A stretch of DNA of 39,158 nt. Source: Rhodothermales bacterium (lineage in GTDB: Bacteria > Bacteroidota > Rhodothermia > Rhodothermales > Bin80). The stretch is from assembly GCA_012271205.1 (NCBI GenBank), contig JAAXGT010000123.1, forward strand, positions 485 through 39,642, in the 5' to 3' direction. The notes under the pieces were generated by a model. The model searched no databases and was not told where the DNA came from. It saw nothing but the letters and a program-made list of their open reading frames with translations. Below, piece by piece: positions 19,880 through 28,592 of the stretch. Each line of letters opens with the position of its first letter. Position 1 is the stretch's first letter. Position numbers and translations under genes: made by a program.

Positions 19880-22126
19880 ATGTCAATCGAAAACAAAGAC
19901 AATCGAGAACGACCCGAAGATACAAAAACAGACATAGGCACCAGCGCAGGGGCCACTGCTGCCGAATCGGAGCCAGAGATATCAGAGCAAGCTCCAGAAA
20001 TGGTTGGAAGAGCACCGGCGGTCGAGGATATCGTGGTGTCGACGAAGACTCAAAGAAGTGTGGCGTTGGACGAGGACCGAGATGCTGCCGGAGCGGAGGT
20101 TGACCGTGCGATCGGAGATATTGTGGTCGACGCCAAGCAGGAAGTGGGCAAAGCCGGGTCCGAATCAGAAATAGCGTCGGCAACTGAGGCAGCAAGTGAG
20201 GAGGAAGTTCTCAGTGCGGCAGCCTCAGCTACGGGAGACTTGGCCTTGGCCGAAAGAGCACCAAGCAAAGACGGGACGGTTACTGTTGGCTATACCGGGG
20301 TGTTGGAGGGCGAAGTGTTTCTCCTCTCCGATCTGGAAAAGCGACTTATGCCGGATGAATCCGAGCAAAAGAAGCGTGCCAGAATGAAGGAGCTCATTGA
20401 AGGGTCTTTAACGGCTGTTTCCCAACACGAAATTGTTGCCGGGCGTGTTGTGAACATCGGCGAGAAAGATGTAGTTGTTGATATCGGCTTCAAGAGTAAC
20501 GGCGTAATCCAACGTAACGAGTTTGCCGAAGATTTAGAGCCGGGAGCCGCGGTCGAAGTCTTTCTTGAACGCTTCGAAAATTACCACGGGCAACTCGTAC
20601 TCAGCAAAGCAAAGGCCGACAAGATGCGTCGGTGGGAGCGCATCGAAGACGCTTTCCAGAATGAATCCGTACTCGAAGGAACCATAGTAAGGCGCATCAA
20701 AGGCGGTATGATCGTGGAGCTTCTGGATGGCTTGGAGGCCTTCCTCCCAGGCTCGCAGATTGACGTGCGGCCGGTACGAGATTTTGATGCGTACCTCGAC
20801 CGCCGCATGGAATTCAAAATCGTCAAAATTAATGCGGCCAATGAGAATGTGGTCGTCAGTCACAAAGCCCTGATCGAGAAAGAGCTGGCAGTACAGCGGG
20901 AAAGTATCCTTTCGACTATGGAGCCCGGACAGATACTCGAGGGTACCGCCAAGAATATTACCGACTTTGGTGTTTTTGTTGATCTGGGGGGGGTGGATGG
21001 TCTCTTGCACATCACGGATTTGTCATGGGGGCGCGTGTCTCATCCCAGTGAAGTGGTTACGCTGGACGAGCGACTTAAGGTCGTTGTGCTGGCGTACGAC
21101 AAAGAGCGCCACCGTATTTCGCTCGGCCTCAAACAATTACAGCCGCACCCGTGGGAGAATGTTGAGGAGCGTTACAAGCCCGGACAGACTGTAGAAGGCA
21201 AAGTGGTTTCCATCACGGATTACGGCGCGTTTGTGGAGCTCGAAAAAGGCATAGAAGGCTTGGTCCATATTTCAGAAATGAGTTGGACGGACCATATCCG
21301 CCATCCTTCGCAAAAAGTGTCTCTGGGTCAGGTTGTGCAGGTGGCCGTGCTCAGTATCGAGCATGATACAAAGAAGATCTCGCTGGGCATGAAACAGTTC
21401 GAGAACAATCCGTGGGAGGGCATGGCCCGGCGCAACCCTCCCGGTACGGTATTGCGCGGACGTGTACGCAACATCACGCATTTCGGTGCCTTTGTCGAAA
21501 TCGAGCCGGGAATCGATGGCTTGGTGCATATTTCCGATCTCTCGTGGACCAAGACCATCCGGCATCCTGGCGAACTGATCAAGAAACGCCAGGAACTCTC
21601 CGTTGTGGTGCTGGATGTGGATGAGAAGCGTCAGCGCATCGCCTTGGGACATAAGCAGATTGAGACGAACCCCTGGACCAACTTGGCATCGGTATATGAA
21701 GCAGGCTCGGACCACAAAGCGAAGGTGCAACGGGTGGACAACAAGGGACTCATTGTTGAACTGCCTCTTGAAGTAGAAGGCTTCGTGCCGGCCAGTGAGC
21801 TCAAGGTAAGCGCTCAGAGAATATTCTCGACCTACCGGGAAAGGGATACGCTCAATCTGCGCGTCATTCGCATTGACATCAACCAGAAGGAAATCATTCT
21901 GAGCGAAACGGCCCGGGATCGCCAGGAGGCCCGCAAAATCCGTGATGCTGAAGAGCGTGCCAAGCGCGAAGAGAGAAAGCAGCAAGATCGGGCGGTGCGG
22001 CAGCACGCGAAACGGGAGAAAGTTGCGTCGGGGCCAACAACGCTGGGTGAATTGAGCGGCTTGGAGGCTCTCCGGGATAAGATGGCCGCATCCGAACGCG
22101 CCGAGGCGGAAGCAGCGGCCAAATAG
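19880..22126 (+). CDS. rpsA: 30S ribosomal protein S1, six S1 repeats, acidic N-terminal extension
   Basis: Six S1 modules, e.g. LEGTAKNITDFGVFVDLGGVDGLLHITDLSW and VEGKVVSITDYGAFVELEKGIEGLVHISEMSW; follows cmk as in many genomes. Confidence 0.95.
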   Translation: MSIENKDNRERPEDTKTDIGTSAGATAAESEPEISEQAPEMVGRAPAVEDIVVSTKTQRSVALDEDRDAAGAEVDRAIGDIVVDAKQEVGKAGSESEIASATEAASEEEVLSAAASATGDLALAERAPSKDGTVTVGYTGVLEGEVFLLSDLEKRLMPDESEQKKRARMKELIEGSLTAVSQHEIVAGRVVNIGEKDVVVDIGFKSNGVIQRNEFAEDLEPGAAVEVFLERFENYHGQLVLSKAKADKMRRWERIEDAFQNESVLEGTIVRRIKGGMIVELLDGLEAFLPGSQIDVRPVRDFDAYLDRRMEFKIVKINAANENVVVSHKALIEKELAVQRESILSTMEPGQILEGTAKNITDFGVFVDLGGVDGLLHITDLSWGRVSHPSEVVTLDERLKVVVLAYDKERHRISLGLKQLQPHPWENVEERYKPGQTVEGKVVSITDYGAFVELEKGIEGLVHISEMSWTDHIRHPSQKVSLGQVVQVAVLSIEHDTKKISLGMKQFENNPWEGMARRNPPGTVLRGRVRNITHFGAFVEIEPGIDGLVHISDLSWTKTIRHPGELIKKRQELSVVVLDVDEKRQRIALGHKQIETNPWTNLASVYEAGSDHKAKVQRVDNKGLIVELPLEVEGFVPASELKVSAQRIFSTYRERDTLNLRVIRIDINQKEIILSETARDRQEARKIRDAEERAKREERKQQDRAVRQHAKREKVASGPTTLGELSGLEALRDKMAASERAEAEAAAK

Positions 22127-22146
22127 CGTCTTGTTCCAGTAACACG

Positions 22147-23676
22147 ATGACTTTGCACGACGTGCTCTCGGCCCTCGGCATTGCGGAGGTACCGTTAGGA
22201 TTTGCCGTGGGCACTCGGTATATGGCGGGCTCTGGTCCGGCCATGCCGTCTTGCAGCCCGATAGACGGCCGTTTATTGCGTGATGTAGGCTCCGCTTCTG
22301 CGGCCGAAGTCACAGACGGGGCCCGCGCAGCTCAGGAAGCTTTTCTCCGTTGGCGTCTCGTGCCCGCGCCGCGGCGTGGCGAACTGGCACGGTGTTATGG
22401 CGAGCTTTTGAGAGAATACAAGGAAATCCTTGGTGCACTCGTGACACTGGAAGTGGGGAAAATTCGGGCAGAGGCGGAAGGTGAGGTGCAGGAAATGATC
22501 GATATCTGCGACTTTGCCACTGGTCTCAGCCGCCAGCTCTACGGGCTCACCATCCAGAGTGAGCGCCCGGCCCATCGTTTGATGGAGCAATGGCATCCGC
22601 TGGGACCGGTGGGGATCATTTCAGCCTTCAATTTTCCGGTGGCCGTATGGTCCTGGAATGCGGCCTTGGCCCTCGTGTGCGGCGACTCTGTTGTTTGGAA
22701 GCCCTCGGAAAAAACGCCGCTGTGCGCATTTGCCTGCCACGAACTACTGATGCGGGTCGTGCGCGACTTCGACGAGGCTCCGGATGCATTGAGTGTCGTC
22801 GTTAACGGCGGACAGAACATTGGCCAGGCTCTGGCCGCCGCTCCGCAATTGCCCCTCGTGTCCGCTACTGGCTCGGTGACCATGGGTCGCAGTGTCGGTC
22901 AAACCGTCGCGGCGCGATTGGGACGGGCCCTGTTGGAGCTGGGGGGCAACAACGCGCTTATTGTCACGCCTACTGCAGACTTGGATTTGGCTGTCAAGGC
23001 CATTACGTTCGCAGCAGTTGGTACGGTCGGGCAGCGGTGTACCACGTTGCGTCGGCTGATAGTGCACAAGAGTCTGAAAGGCGAAATCGTTAAACGCCTT
23101 TTGCAGGCGTGGGCAACGATTCGCATTGGCGATCCTCGTGAAGAGGGCGTCCTGATCGGCCCGCTAATTGATAGCGCAGCTGCCGAAGCCATGGAAAAGG
23201 CGTTGGACCAAGCTCGGGCACAGGGGGGAAGGGTGCACGGCGGTGGCCGAGTTTTGACCGGAGTGCCGCGGGGCGGAACCTACGTGCGGCCTGCACTGGT
23301 GGAGCTTTCATCCGACGCTCCGATTATCCAGTCCGAAACGTTCGCACCTATTTGCTATGTCGTCACCTATGGAAACCTTGAAGAGGCCATCACAATTCAG
23401 AATGGCGTACCACAAGGTCTCTCCAGCGCCATATTCACCGGTAGTGTTACGGAGGCGGAACAGTTCTGCGGACCGGCGGGAAGCGATTGTGGTATTGCCA
23501 ATGTAAATATTGGAACCAGCGGAGCAGAGATTGGGGGTGCATTCGGGGGCGAAAAAGAAACGGGTGGCGGCCGTGAAAGCGGCTCAGACGCATGGAAGAA
23601 TTATATGCGGCGAGCAACGAATACGGTTAACTATGGCAGCGCTTTACCTCTCGCCCAAGGAATTCGGTTTGAATAG
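22147..23676 (+). CDS. Aldehyde dehydrogenase, ALDH7-like (aminoadipate-semialdehyde/piperideine-6-carboxylate dehydrogenase type)
   Basis: GPVGIISAFNFPVAVWSWNAALALVCGDSVVWKPSEKTPL, LLELGGNNALIVTPTADLDLAVKAITFAAVGTVGQRCTTLRRLIVH, NIGTSGAEIGGAFGGEKETGGGRESGSDAWKNYMRR (ALDH7-style). Confidence 0.88.
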   Translation: MTLHDVLSALGIAEVPLGFAVGTRYMAGSGPAMPSCSPIDGRLLRDVGSASAAEVTDGARAAQEAFLRWRLVPAPRRGELARCYGELLREYKEILGALVTLEVGKIRAEAEGEVQEMIDICDFATGLSRQLYGLTIQSERPAHRLMEQWHPLGPVGIISAFNFPVAVWSWNAALALVCGDSVVWKPSEKTPLCAFACHELLMRVVRDFDEAPDALSVVVNGGQNIGQALAAAPQLPLVSATGSVTMGRSVGQTVAARLGRALLELGGNNALIVTPTADLDLAVKAITFAAVGTVGQRCTTLRRLIVHKSLKGEIVKRLLQAWATIRIGDPREEGVLIGPLIDSAAAEAMEKALDQARAQGGRVHGGGRVLTGVPRGGTYVRPALVELSSDAPIIQSETFAPICYVVTYGNLEEAITIQNGVPQGLSSAIFTGSVTEAEQFCGPAGSDCGIANVNIGTSGAEIGGAFGGEKETGGGRESGSDAWKNYMRRATNTVNYGSALPLAQGIRFE

Positions 23677-23680
23677 GAAC

Positions 23681-24853
23681 ATGAATCCGCTGGCCCGACA
23701 CATTCATGCCGTACCGCCCAGCGGGATCCGCCGCTTTTTCGAGATTGCGGCAACTATGGAGGATGTGATCTCGTTGGGGATCGGAGAACCCGACTTTGTG
23801 ACACCGCAGCCAATCGTTGAAGCGGCAGTGGCATCCTTGGCCGCCGGTAAAACGGGATACACGTCAAACGCGGGTCTGCTTTCGTTGCGGGAAGCTATTG
23901 CCAAGCACTTGGCGACATCCTATGGCCTGACTGTGTCACCTTCCCAAGTCCTGATAACTGTCGGTGTCAGTGAAGCCTTGCAACTGGCCATGCTTGCGCT
24001 GCTGAATCCGGGTGATGAAATCCTGATTCCGGAGCCCTGTTTTGTTTCCTACGGCCCTGCCGCCGCATTTGCCCATGGGCGGGTGGTTTATGTACCCACT
24101 TCTGCAAAGCGCAAATTCGAGGTGACGGCAGAGGATATAGCACAACGCATCACACCGCGAACCAAGCTGCTCTTTTTGGCTTATCCGAGTAATCCAACCG
24201 GAGCCGTGCTACGGCGCGAAACACTTCTGGATATTGCGGAACTCGCCGAAAAGCATAATTTCCTGGTGCTTTCCGACGAAATATATGACCAGCTCATATA
24301 CGGTGATGCCCATAAGCGCGGACACACGTGTGTACCGACGCTTGATGCCTTGCGTGAACGCACGGTGCTTTTGGGAGGCTTTTCCAAGGCATATGCTATG
24401 ACGGGGTGGCGCATCGGATTTGCCGTGGCGCCACCAGACATCTACAAGGGCCTTTACAAAGTGCACCAGTATCTGGTTATGAGTGCACCGACTATGGCCC
24501 AATACGGTGCTTTGGCAGCATTAGAAGAATGCGCATCTCACGTCGAAGAAATGCGGCAGGCTTATGAGGTACGGCGCCGCCTGATCGTGGACGGGCTTCG
24601 CGTGGCCGGACTGCCCACATTCGAGCCTGAAGGGGCCTTCTATTGCTTCCCGGATATAAGGTCGACCGGTCTCTCCTCAGAGGACTTTGCACAGGGACTC
24701 TTAAGGGACGAAAAGGTGGCGGTGGTGCCCGGAGATGCTTTTGGACCGAGCGGGGCAGGCTTTGTGCGTTGCTCTTATGCGACCGCCGACCACTTGGTGG
24801 AAGAAGCTATCCGGCGTATTGCACGATTTGTTCGTAAAGCCCAGGCCGCATGA
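23681..24853 (+). CDS. Class I/II PLP-dependent aminotransferase (aspartate aminotransferase-like)
   Basis: ISLGIGEPDFVTPQPI, LAYPSNPTGAVL, LSDEIYDQLIY, GGFSKAYAMTGWRIGF (PLP lysine region). Start set at ATG 23681, 4 nt after the upstream stop. Confidence 0.93.
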   Translation: MNPLARHIHAVPPSGIRRFFEIAATMEDVISLGIGEPDFVTPQPIVEAAVASLAAGKTGYTSNAGLLSLREAIAKHLATSYGLTVSPSQVLITVGVSEALQLAMLALLNPGDEILIPEPCFVSYGPAAAFAHGRVVYVPTSAKRKFEVTAEDIAQRITPRTKLLFLAYPSNPTGAVLRRETLLDIAELAEKHNFLVLSDEIYDQLIYGDAHKRGHTCVPTLDALRERTVLLGGFSKAYAMTGWRIGFAVAPPDIYKGLYKVHQYLVMSAPTMAQYGALAALEECASHVEEMRQAYEVRRRLIVDGLRVAGLPTFEPEGAFYCFPDIRSTGLSSEDFAQGLLRDEKVAVVPGDAFGPSGAGFVRCSYATADHLVEEAIRRIARFVRKAQAA

Positions 24854-25200
24854 TACGGGCCGTCGCCATTGGTGCCGCATTGTCACTTGCCATACACGTG
24901 ATCCTGGGGTGGGCGTGGACCTTGCTCGCCGGACTTGTGGCCGGGTTCTTCGCCAAGCGGCTACACGGGCTTGCCGGTGGACTCGCAGTAGGGCTGGCCT
25001 GGAGTATGCTGATTGTATACAGTTTCGCCGTTGCCGGGGCCCCCACAGGTCGGATGATTACGGTTACAGGCTATATTTTCGGAGGATTGCCAAGTGTGCT
25101 GGTCCTCGTCGCTACACTGCTTATTGGTGTCATACTAGGAACAGCGGGTGGTCTGCTCAGTACGCCTGTGTTGCATTTCTGGAATCGGGCCCGCCTTTAA
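24850..25200 (+). CDS. Small hydrophobic membrane protein, unknown function (116 aa)
   Basis: Several hydrophobic segments; ATGA overlap with the upstream aminotransferase gene. Confidence 0.6.
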   Translation: MIRAVAIGAALSLAIHVILGWAWTLLAGLVAGFFAKRLHGLAGGLAVGLAWSMLIVYSFAVAGAPTGRMITVTGYIFGGLPSVLVLVATLLIGVILGTAGGLLSTPVLHFWNRARL

Positions 25201-25202
25201 AT

Positions 25203-26301
25203 ATGTCCCATGAAGAGATCCATAGCCTGTTAGAGCGTGCATCGGCGCTCGGAGGCTATCTTTGACCTTGAGGCCAGAAGGGCACGTATTGATGTGTTGA
25301 GTGAACGCAGACTGGCACCGGATTACTGGCATGATCCGGATCAGGCTCGGCGGACTGAGATAGAAATTGCCTCTGAGCAGGCATGGGTGGAGGCCTACGC
25401 CCAGATAGAATCACACGCGGAGGACGTCAGCACACTGCTTGAGCTAGCTGCCGAGACCGGTGAAGACCTGGAGTCGGATGTTTCCTCGGCGTGCGCGATG
25501 CTGGATGAAGCTGTCACAGCACTTGAGCTGCGCAGCATGCTGTCCGGAGAAGATGATCACAGAAACGCCATACTGTCTATCAATCCTGGAGCGGGAGGCA
25601 CAGAAAGCCAAGACTGGGCGGAAATGCTTCTCCGTATGTACTCCAAGTACGCCGAGCGGCAAGGCTTCAAGATTGCTCTTTTGGGTTATCAGGCGGGTGA
25701 TGTGGCGGGCATTAAGAGTGCCTCACTTGAAGTGCGTGGCGAGTATGCGTACGGCTATCTCAAGGCTGAAAGCGGGGTACATCGGCTCGTCAGGATTTCT
25801 CCTTTTGATGCAAGCAGCCGCAGACATACGTCTTTTGCCAGCATTTTTGTGTACCCGGAAATTGACGAAACCATTACGATAGACTTGCGTGCAGCTGACA
25901 TTGAATTGCAGACGTTTCGCTCGGGCGGAAAGGGAGGACAAAATGTTAACAAGCTGGACACTGGTGTACGGCTGATCTGGACCGGGGCGCTGTCCAATGG
26001 AGAGCAGGTCCGCGTTGCGGCCGAATGTACCGAGGAACGAAGTCAGTTGCAGAACCGTGAGCGGGCGATGACCATGCTCAAGAGTCGTGTCTATCGGCTC
26101 GAACAGGATATCCAGGAAGCCGAAAAGAATAAACGCGAGGCGCAAAAGAAGAAGATCGAATTTGGGAGTCAGATTCGCTCGTACGTATTCCAGCCGTACA
26201 CGATGGTCAATGACCATCGAACGGAGCTCAAAGTGGCCAACGTCCAAGCCGTGATGGATGGAGACCTGCAGGCATTCATCAAGGCCTATTTACTCAAGTA
26301 G
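25203..26301 (+). CDS. prfB: Peptide chain release factor 2, expressed via +1 programmed frameshift: join(25203..25262, 25264..26301)
   Basis: Zero frame MSHEEIHSLLERASALGGYL ends at CTT TGA C; +1 frame continues DLEARRARIDVLSERRLAPDYWHDPDQAR... with GGQNVNKLDTGVRL (release factor GGQ). Confidence 0.95.
25251..25266 (+). promoter_or_regulatory. RF2 programmed +1 frameshift site (SD-like GGAGG + CTT TGA C)
   Basis: Sequence ggaggctatctttgac: internal SD-like GGAGG, slippery CTT, in-frame TGA followed by C; canonical prfB autoregulatory arrangement. Confidence 0.95.
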
Positions 26302-26306
26302 GCACC

Positions 26307-27914
26307 ATGGCACGCCGGTACAAGTACGATTATCTCGTCATAGGTAGCGGAGTAGCCGGTTTATGGTTCGCTTTGGGCGTGGCGGCCAGTGGCCGTGTGG
26401 CCATTGTCACCAAGAAAGCACGCGCAGAATCGAATACCAACTACGCTCAGGGAGGAATAGCAAGTGTCTGGCATGAGGAGGACTCCGTTCAGAGTCACGT
26501 GGAAGACACGCTTGCAGCAGGAGCCGGTCTGTGTGACGAAGACGTAGTCCGGACGGTAATCACCGAAGGCCCGCGGGAAATTCGGGCTTTGATCGCACTG
26601 GGTGCCAGCTTCACCAAAAGCAAGGGACAACTGCATCTGGGACGGGAAGGCGGCCATTCACACCCCCGGATCGTGCATGCACAGGATGCCACAGGCCGCG
26701 AGGTCGAACGAGCGCTGCTGGGTGCCATTCATGCGCACGACAATATCGACGTGTTCGAGTATCATTACGCACTAGACCTTATAACCGAGCATCATTTAGG
26801 GCAGTACGTCACGCGCCTAAGGCCTGACGTAAGTTGCTTCGGGGCCTATGTATATGACGAGCCCAATGATGAAGTGCATACATTCCTCTCTCGCGTGACA
26901 ATGCTGGCGACCGGCGGCTCCTGTGCCGTTTACCGGCATACGACCAACCCCCTTATTGCCACCGGAGACGGTATTGCCATGGCGTACCGGGCCAAGGCGC
27001 GCATCGCTAACATGGAGTTTGTACAGTTTCATCCGACCGCCTTGTATCGTCCTGAAACGAACACTGGTGCCAAGCCGTCATTCTTGATATCCGAAGCCGT
27101 GCGGGGCTTTGGCGCCATGCTCCGCAATCAGGACGGCGTGCGCTTCATGCCCAGGTATGATCCGCGTGCCGAACTGGCGCCGCGTGACATAGTGGCGCGG
27201 GCCATAGATGATCAGCTCAAGCAGCGTGGTGAGGACTACGTGCTGCTTGATGTATCCCATCAGAACACATCTGCCCTTGAGGCAGAGTTTCCGCACATTG
27301 TGAAAACCTGCCGCCGGCGGGGCATCGACCCGGCGCGTGAATCGATTCCCGTAGTCCCCTCCGCGCATTACCAGTGTGGCGGCGTGCAAACGGATTTGGA
27401 GGCCAGAACAAGTATAGTTGGCCTTTTGGCGGCCGGCGAGGTGGCCTGCACCGGCTTGCACGGTGCCAACCGCCTTGCCAGCAATTCCCTTTTGGAAGCC
27501 TTGGTCCTCAGCCGACGGGCTGCCAATAGGGCTCCAGACATTGCCGCGGTGCAAAACTGGAATGAGGCCGTACCTGACTGGGATGCAACGGGTACGGAAC
27601 GCCCAGGCGAGTGGGTACTCATTTCGCATAACCGGGACGAGTTACAACGTGTCATGTGGGATTACGTCGGCATTGTGCGCTCAAACCTCCGCCTGTCCCG
27701 CGCCCTGCGGCGTACTCGACTCTTGTATAAGGAGGTTGAAGATTTCTATGACCGGACGCGGATTTCCGGTGCCTTGTGCGAATTGCGCAACATGATTGCC
27801 GTGGCCTACCTCATTATCCGAAGTGCACAAATGCGACGTGAGAGTCGCGGACTGCACTACACGTTGGATTATCCAGATCGCATGACGGCCGAACAACGCC
27901 CCAGCTTGGTGTAA
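26307..27914 (+). CDS. nadB: L-aspartate oxidase
   Basis: YDYLVIGSGVAGLWFALGVA, TNYAQGGIASVW, LGREGGHSHPRIVHAQDATGREVERALL, MEFVQFHPTALY, GLHGANRLASNSLLEALVLSRRAA. Confidence 0.95.
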   Translation: MARRYKYDYLVIGSGVAGLWFALGVAASGRVAIVTKKARAESNTNYAQGGIASVWHEEDSVQSHVEDTLAAGAGLCDEDVVRTVITEGPREIRALIALGASFTKSKGQLHLGREGGHSHPRIVHAQDATGREVERALLGAIHAHDNIDVFEYHYALDLITEHHLGQYVTRLRPDVSCFGAYVYDEPNDEVHTFLSRVTMLATGGSCAVYRHTTNPLIATGDGIAMAYRAKARIANMEFVQFHPTALYRPETNTGAKPSFLISEAVRGFGAMLRNQDGVRFMPRYDPRAELAPRDIVARAIDDQLKQRGEDYVLLDVSHQNTSALEAEFPHIVKTCRRRGIDPARESIPVVPSAHYQCGGVQTDLEARTSIVGLLAAGEVACTGLHGANRLASNSLLEALVLSRRAANRAPDIAAVQNWNEAVPDWDATGTERPGEWVLISHNRDELQRVMWDYVGIVRSNLRLSRALRRTRLLYKEVEDFYDRTRISGALCELRNMIAVAYLIIRSAQMRRESRGLHYTLDYPDRMTAEQRPSLV

Positions 27915-28066
27915 GCGGAACCAATCGCTCCCCGTACCATATATGATCATGCAAGTGTAATTTATATTTGCGCCGGTGGCACTGCCCGGTCTATTTGGGC
28001 CGGATTCTGACAGGCGGGGGCTCGAAACCGGGCGCCCTTTTTTGTTGGATCAGACTGCCGGCAACG

Positions 28067-28100
28067 ACGCCCGTCGCGACTGTCGAGACCGGGCGTTTTT
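28067..28100 (+). terminator. Intrinsic-terminator-like hairpin immediately upstream of rimP
   Basis: ACGCCCG (28067-28073) and CGGGCGT (28090-28096) are perfect reverse complements, followed by a T run (28096-28100). Confidence 0.6.
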
Positions 28101-28105
28101 GAGAT

Positions 28106-28576
28106 ATGCTGCCTATGGAACAGCCAATGCTGGAAGCACGCGTACGCGCTTTGATTGAGGGCCTTTTAGAGAGGGGGCCGGTTTTTGTAGTGGATTTTTG
28201 TGTGCGTGGCACAAAGGGTTCGTATGCGGTGGATCTCTTCGTCGAAAGTGATGAGGTACTGGGCGCCGACAATTTGGCGGACCTGAGCCGGGAGATTAAC
28301 TTTTTGCTCGATGCAGAAGATACCATTCCCGGCCCCTATACGCTGATGGTTTCGACACCGGGGGTGGATCGCCCGCTGCGCCTGCCCCGCCAGTACCGGA
28401 AGCATGTCGGCCGTACGCTGCGGGTACACTATCGGCTGACTTCCGGTCAGTTCACCGAGATTTGTGGCAAGCTGGTTGACGCAACCAGGCAGGCCATTCG
28501 GGTAGAGGATGCGGAACGTATTGAGGACATCAGCTTCGGCGATATTGCGTGGGCCAAGGTGCAATTACCCTGGTAA
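28106..28576 (+). CDS. rimP: Ribosome maturation factor RimP
   Basis: VFVVDFCVRGTKGSYAVDLFVESDEVLGADNLADLSREINFLLD...YTLMVSTPGVDRPLRLPRQYRKHVGRTLRV; located directly upstream of nusA. Confidence 0.93.
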   Translation: MLPMEQPMLEARVRALIEGLLERGPVFVVDFCVRGTKGSYAVDLFVESDEVLGADNLADLSREINFLLDAEDTIPGPYTLMVSTPGVDRPLRLPRQYRKHVGRTLRVHYRLTSGQFTEICGKLVDATRQAIRVEDAERIEDISFGDIAWAKVQLPW

Positions 28577-28592
28577 GACTTAGCAAACAATC

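Noticed and set aside
21272-22006. 244-aa minus-strand ORF antisense to rpsA (and 158-aa ORF at 20534..21010)
   Set aside because: Overlaps conserved S1 repeats; repeated S1 codons create a repetitive antisense frame with no family resemblance.
23510-23680. 57-codon N-terminal extension of the aminotransferase ORF
   Set aside because: Overlaps the conserved C-terminus of the ALDH in another frame; the conserved aminotransferase start is at 23681.
27970-28037. Possible tRNA: GCGCC...GGGCGCC with a CTCGAAA T-loop-like segment
   Set aside because: No proper 5-bp T stem, about 67 nt only, no credible anticodon arm; better explained as a leader or terminator fold.
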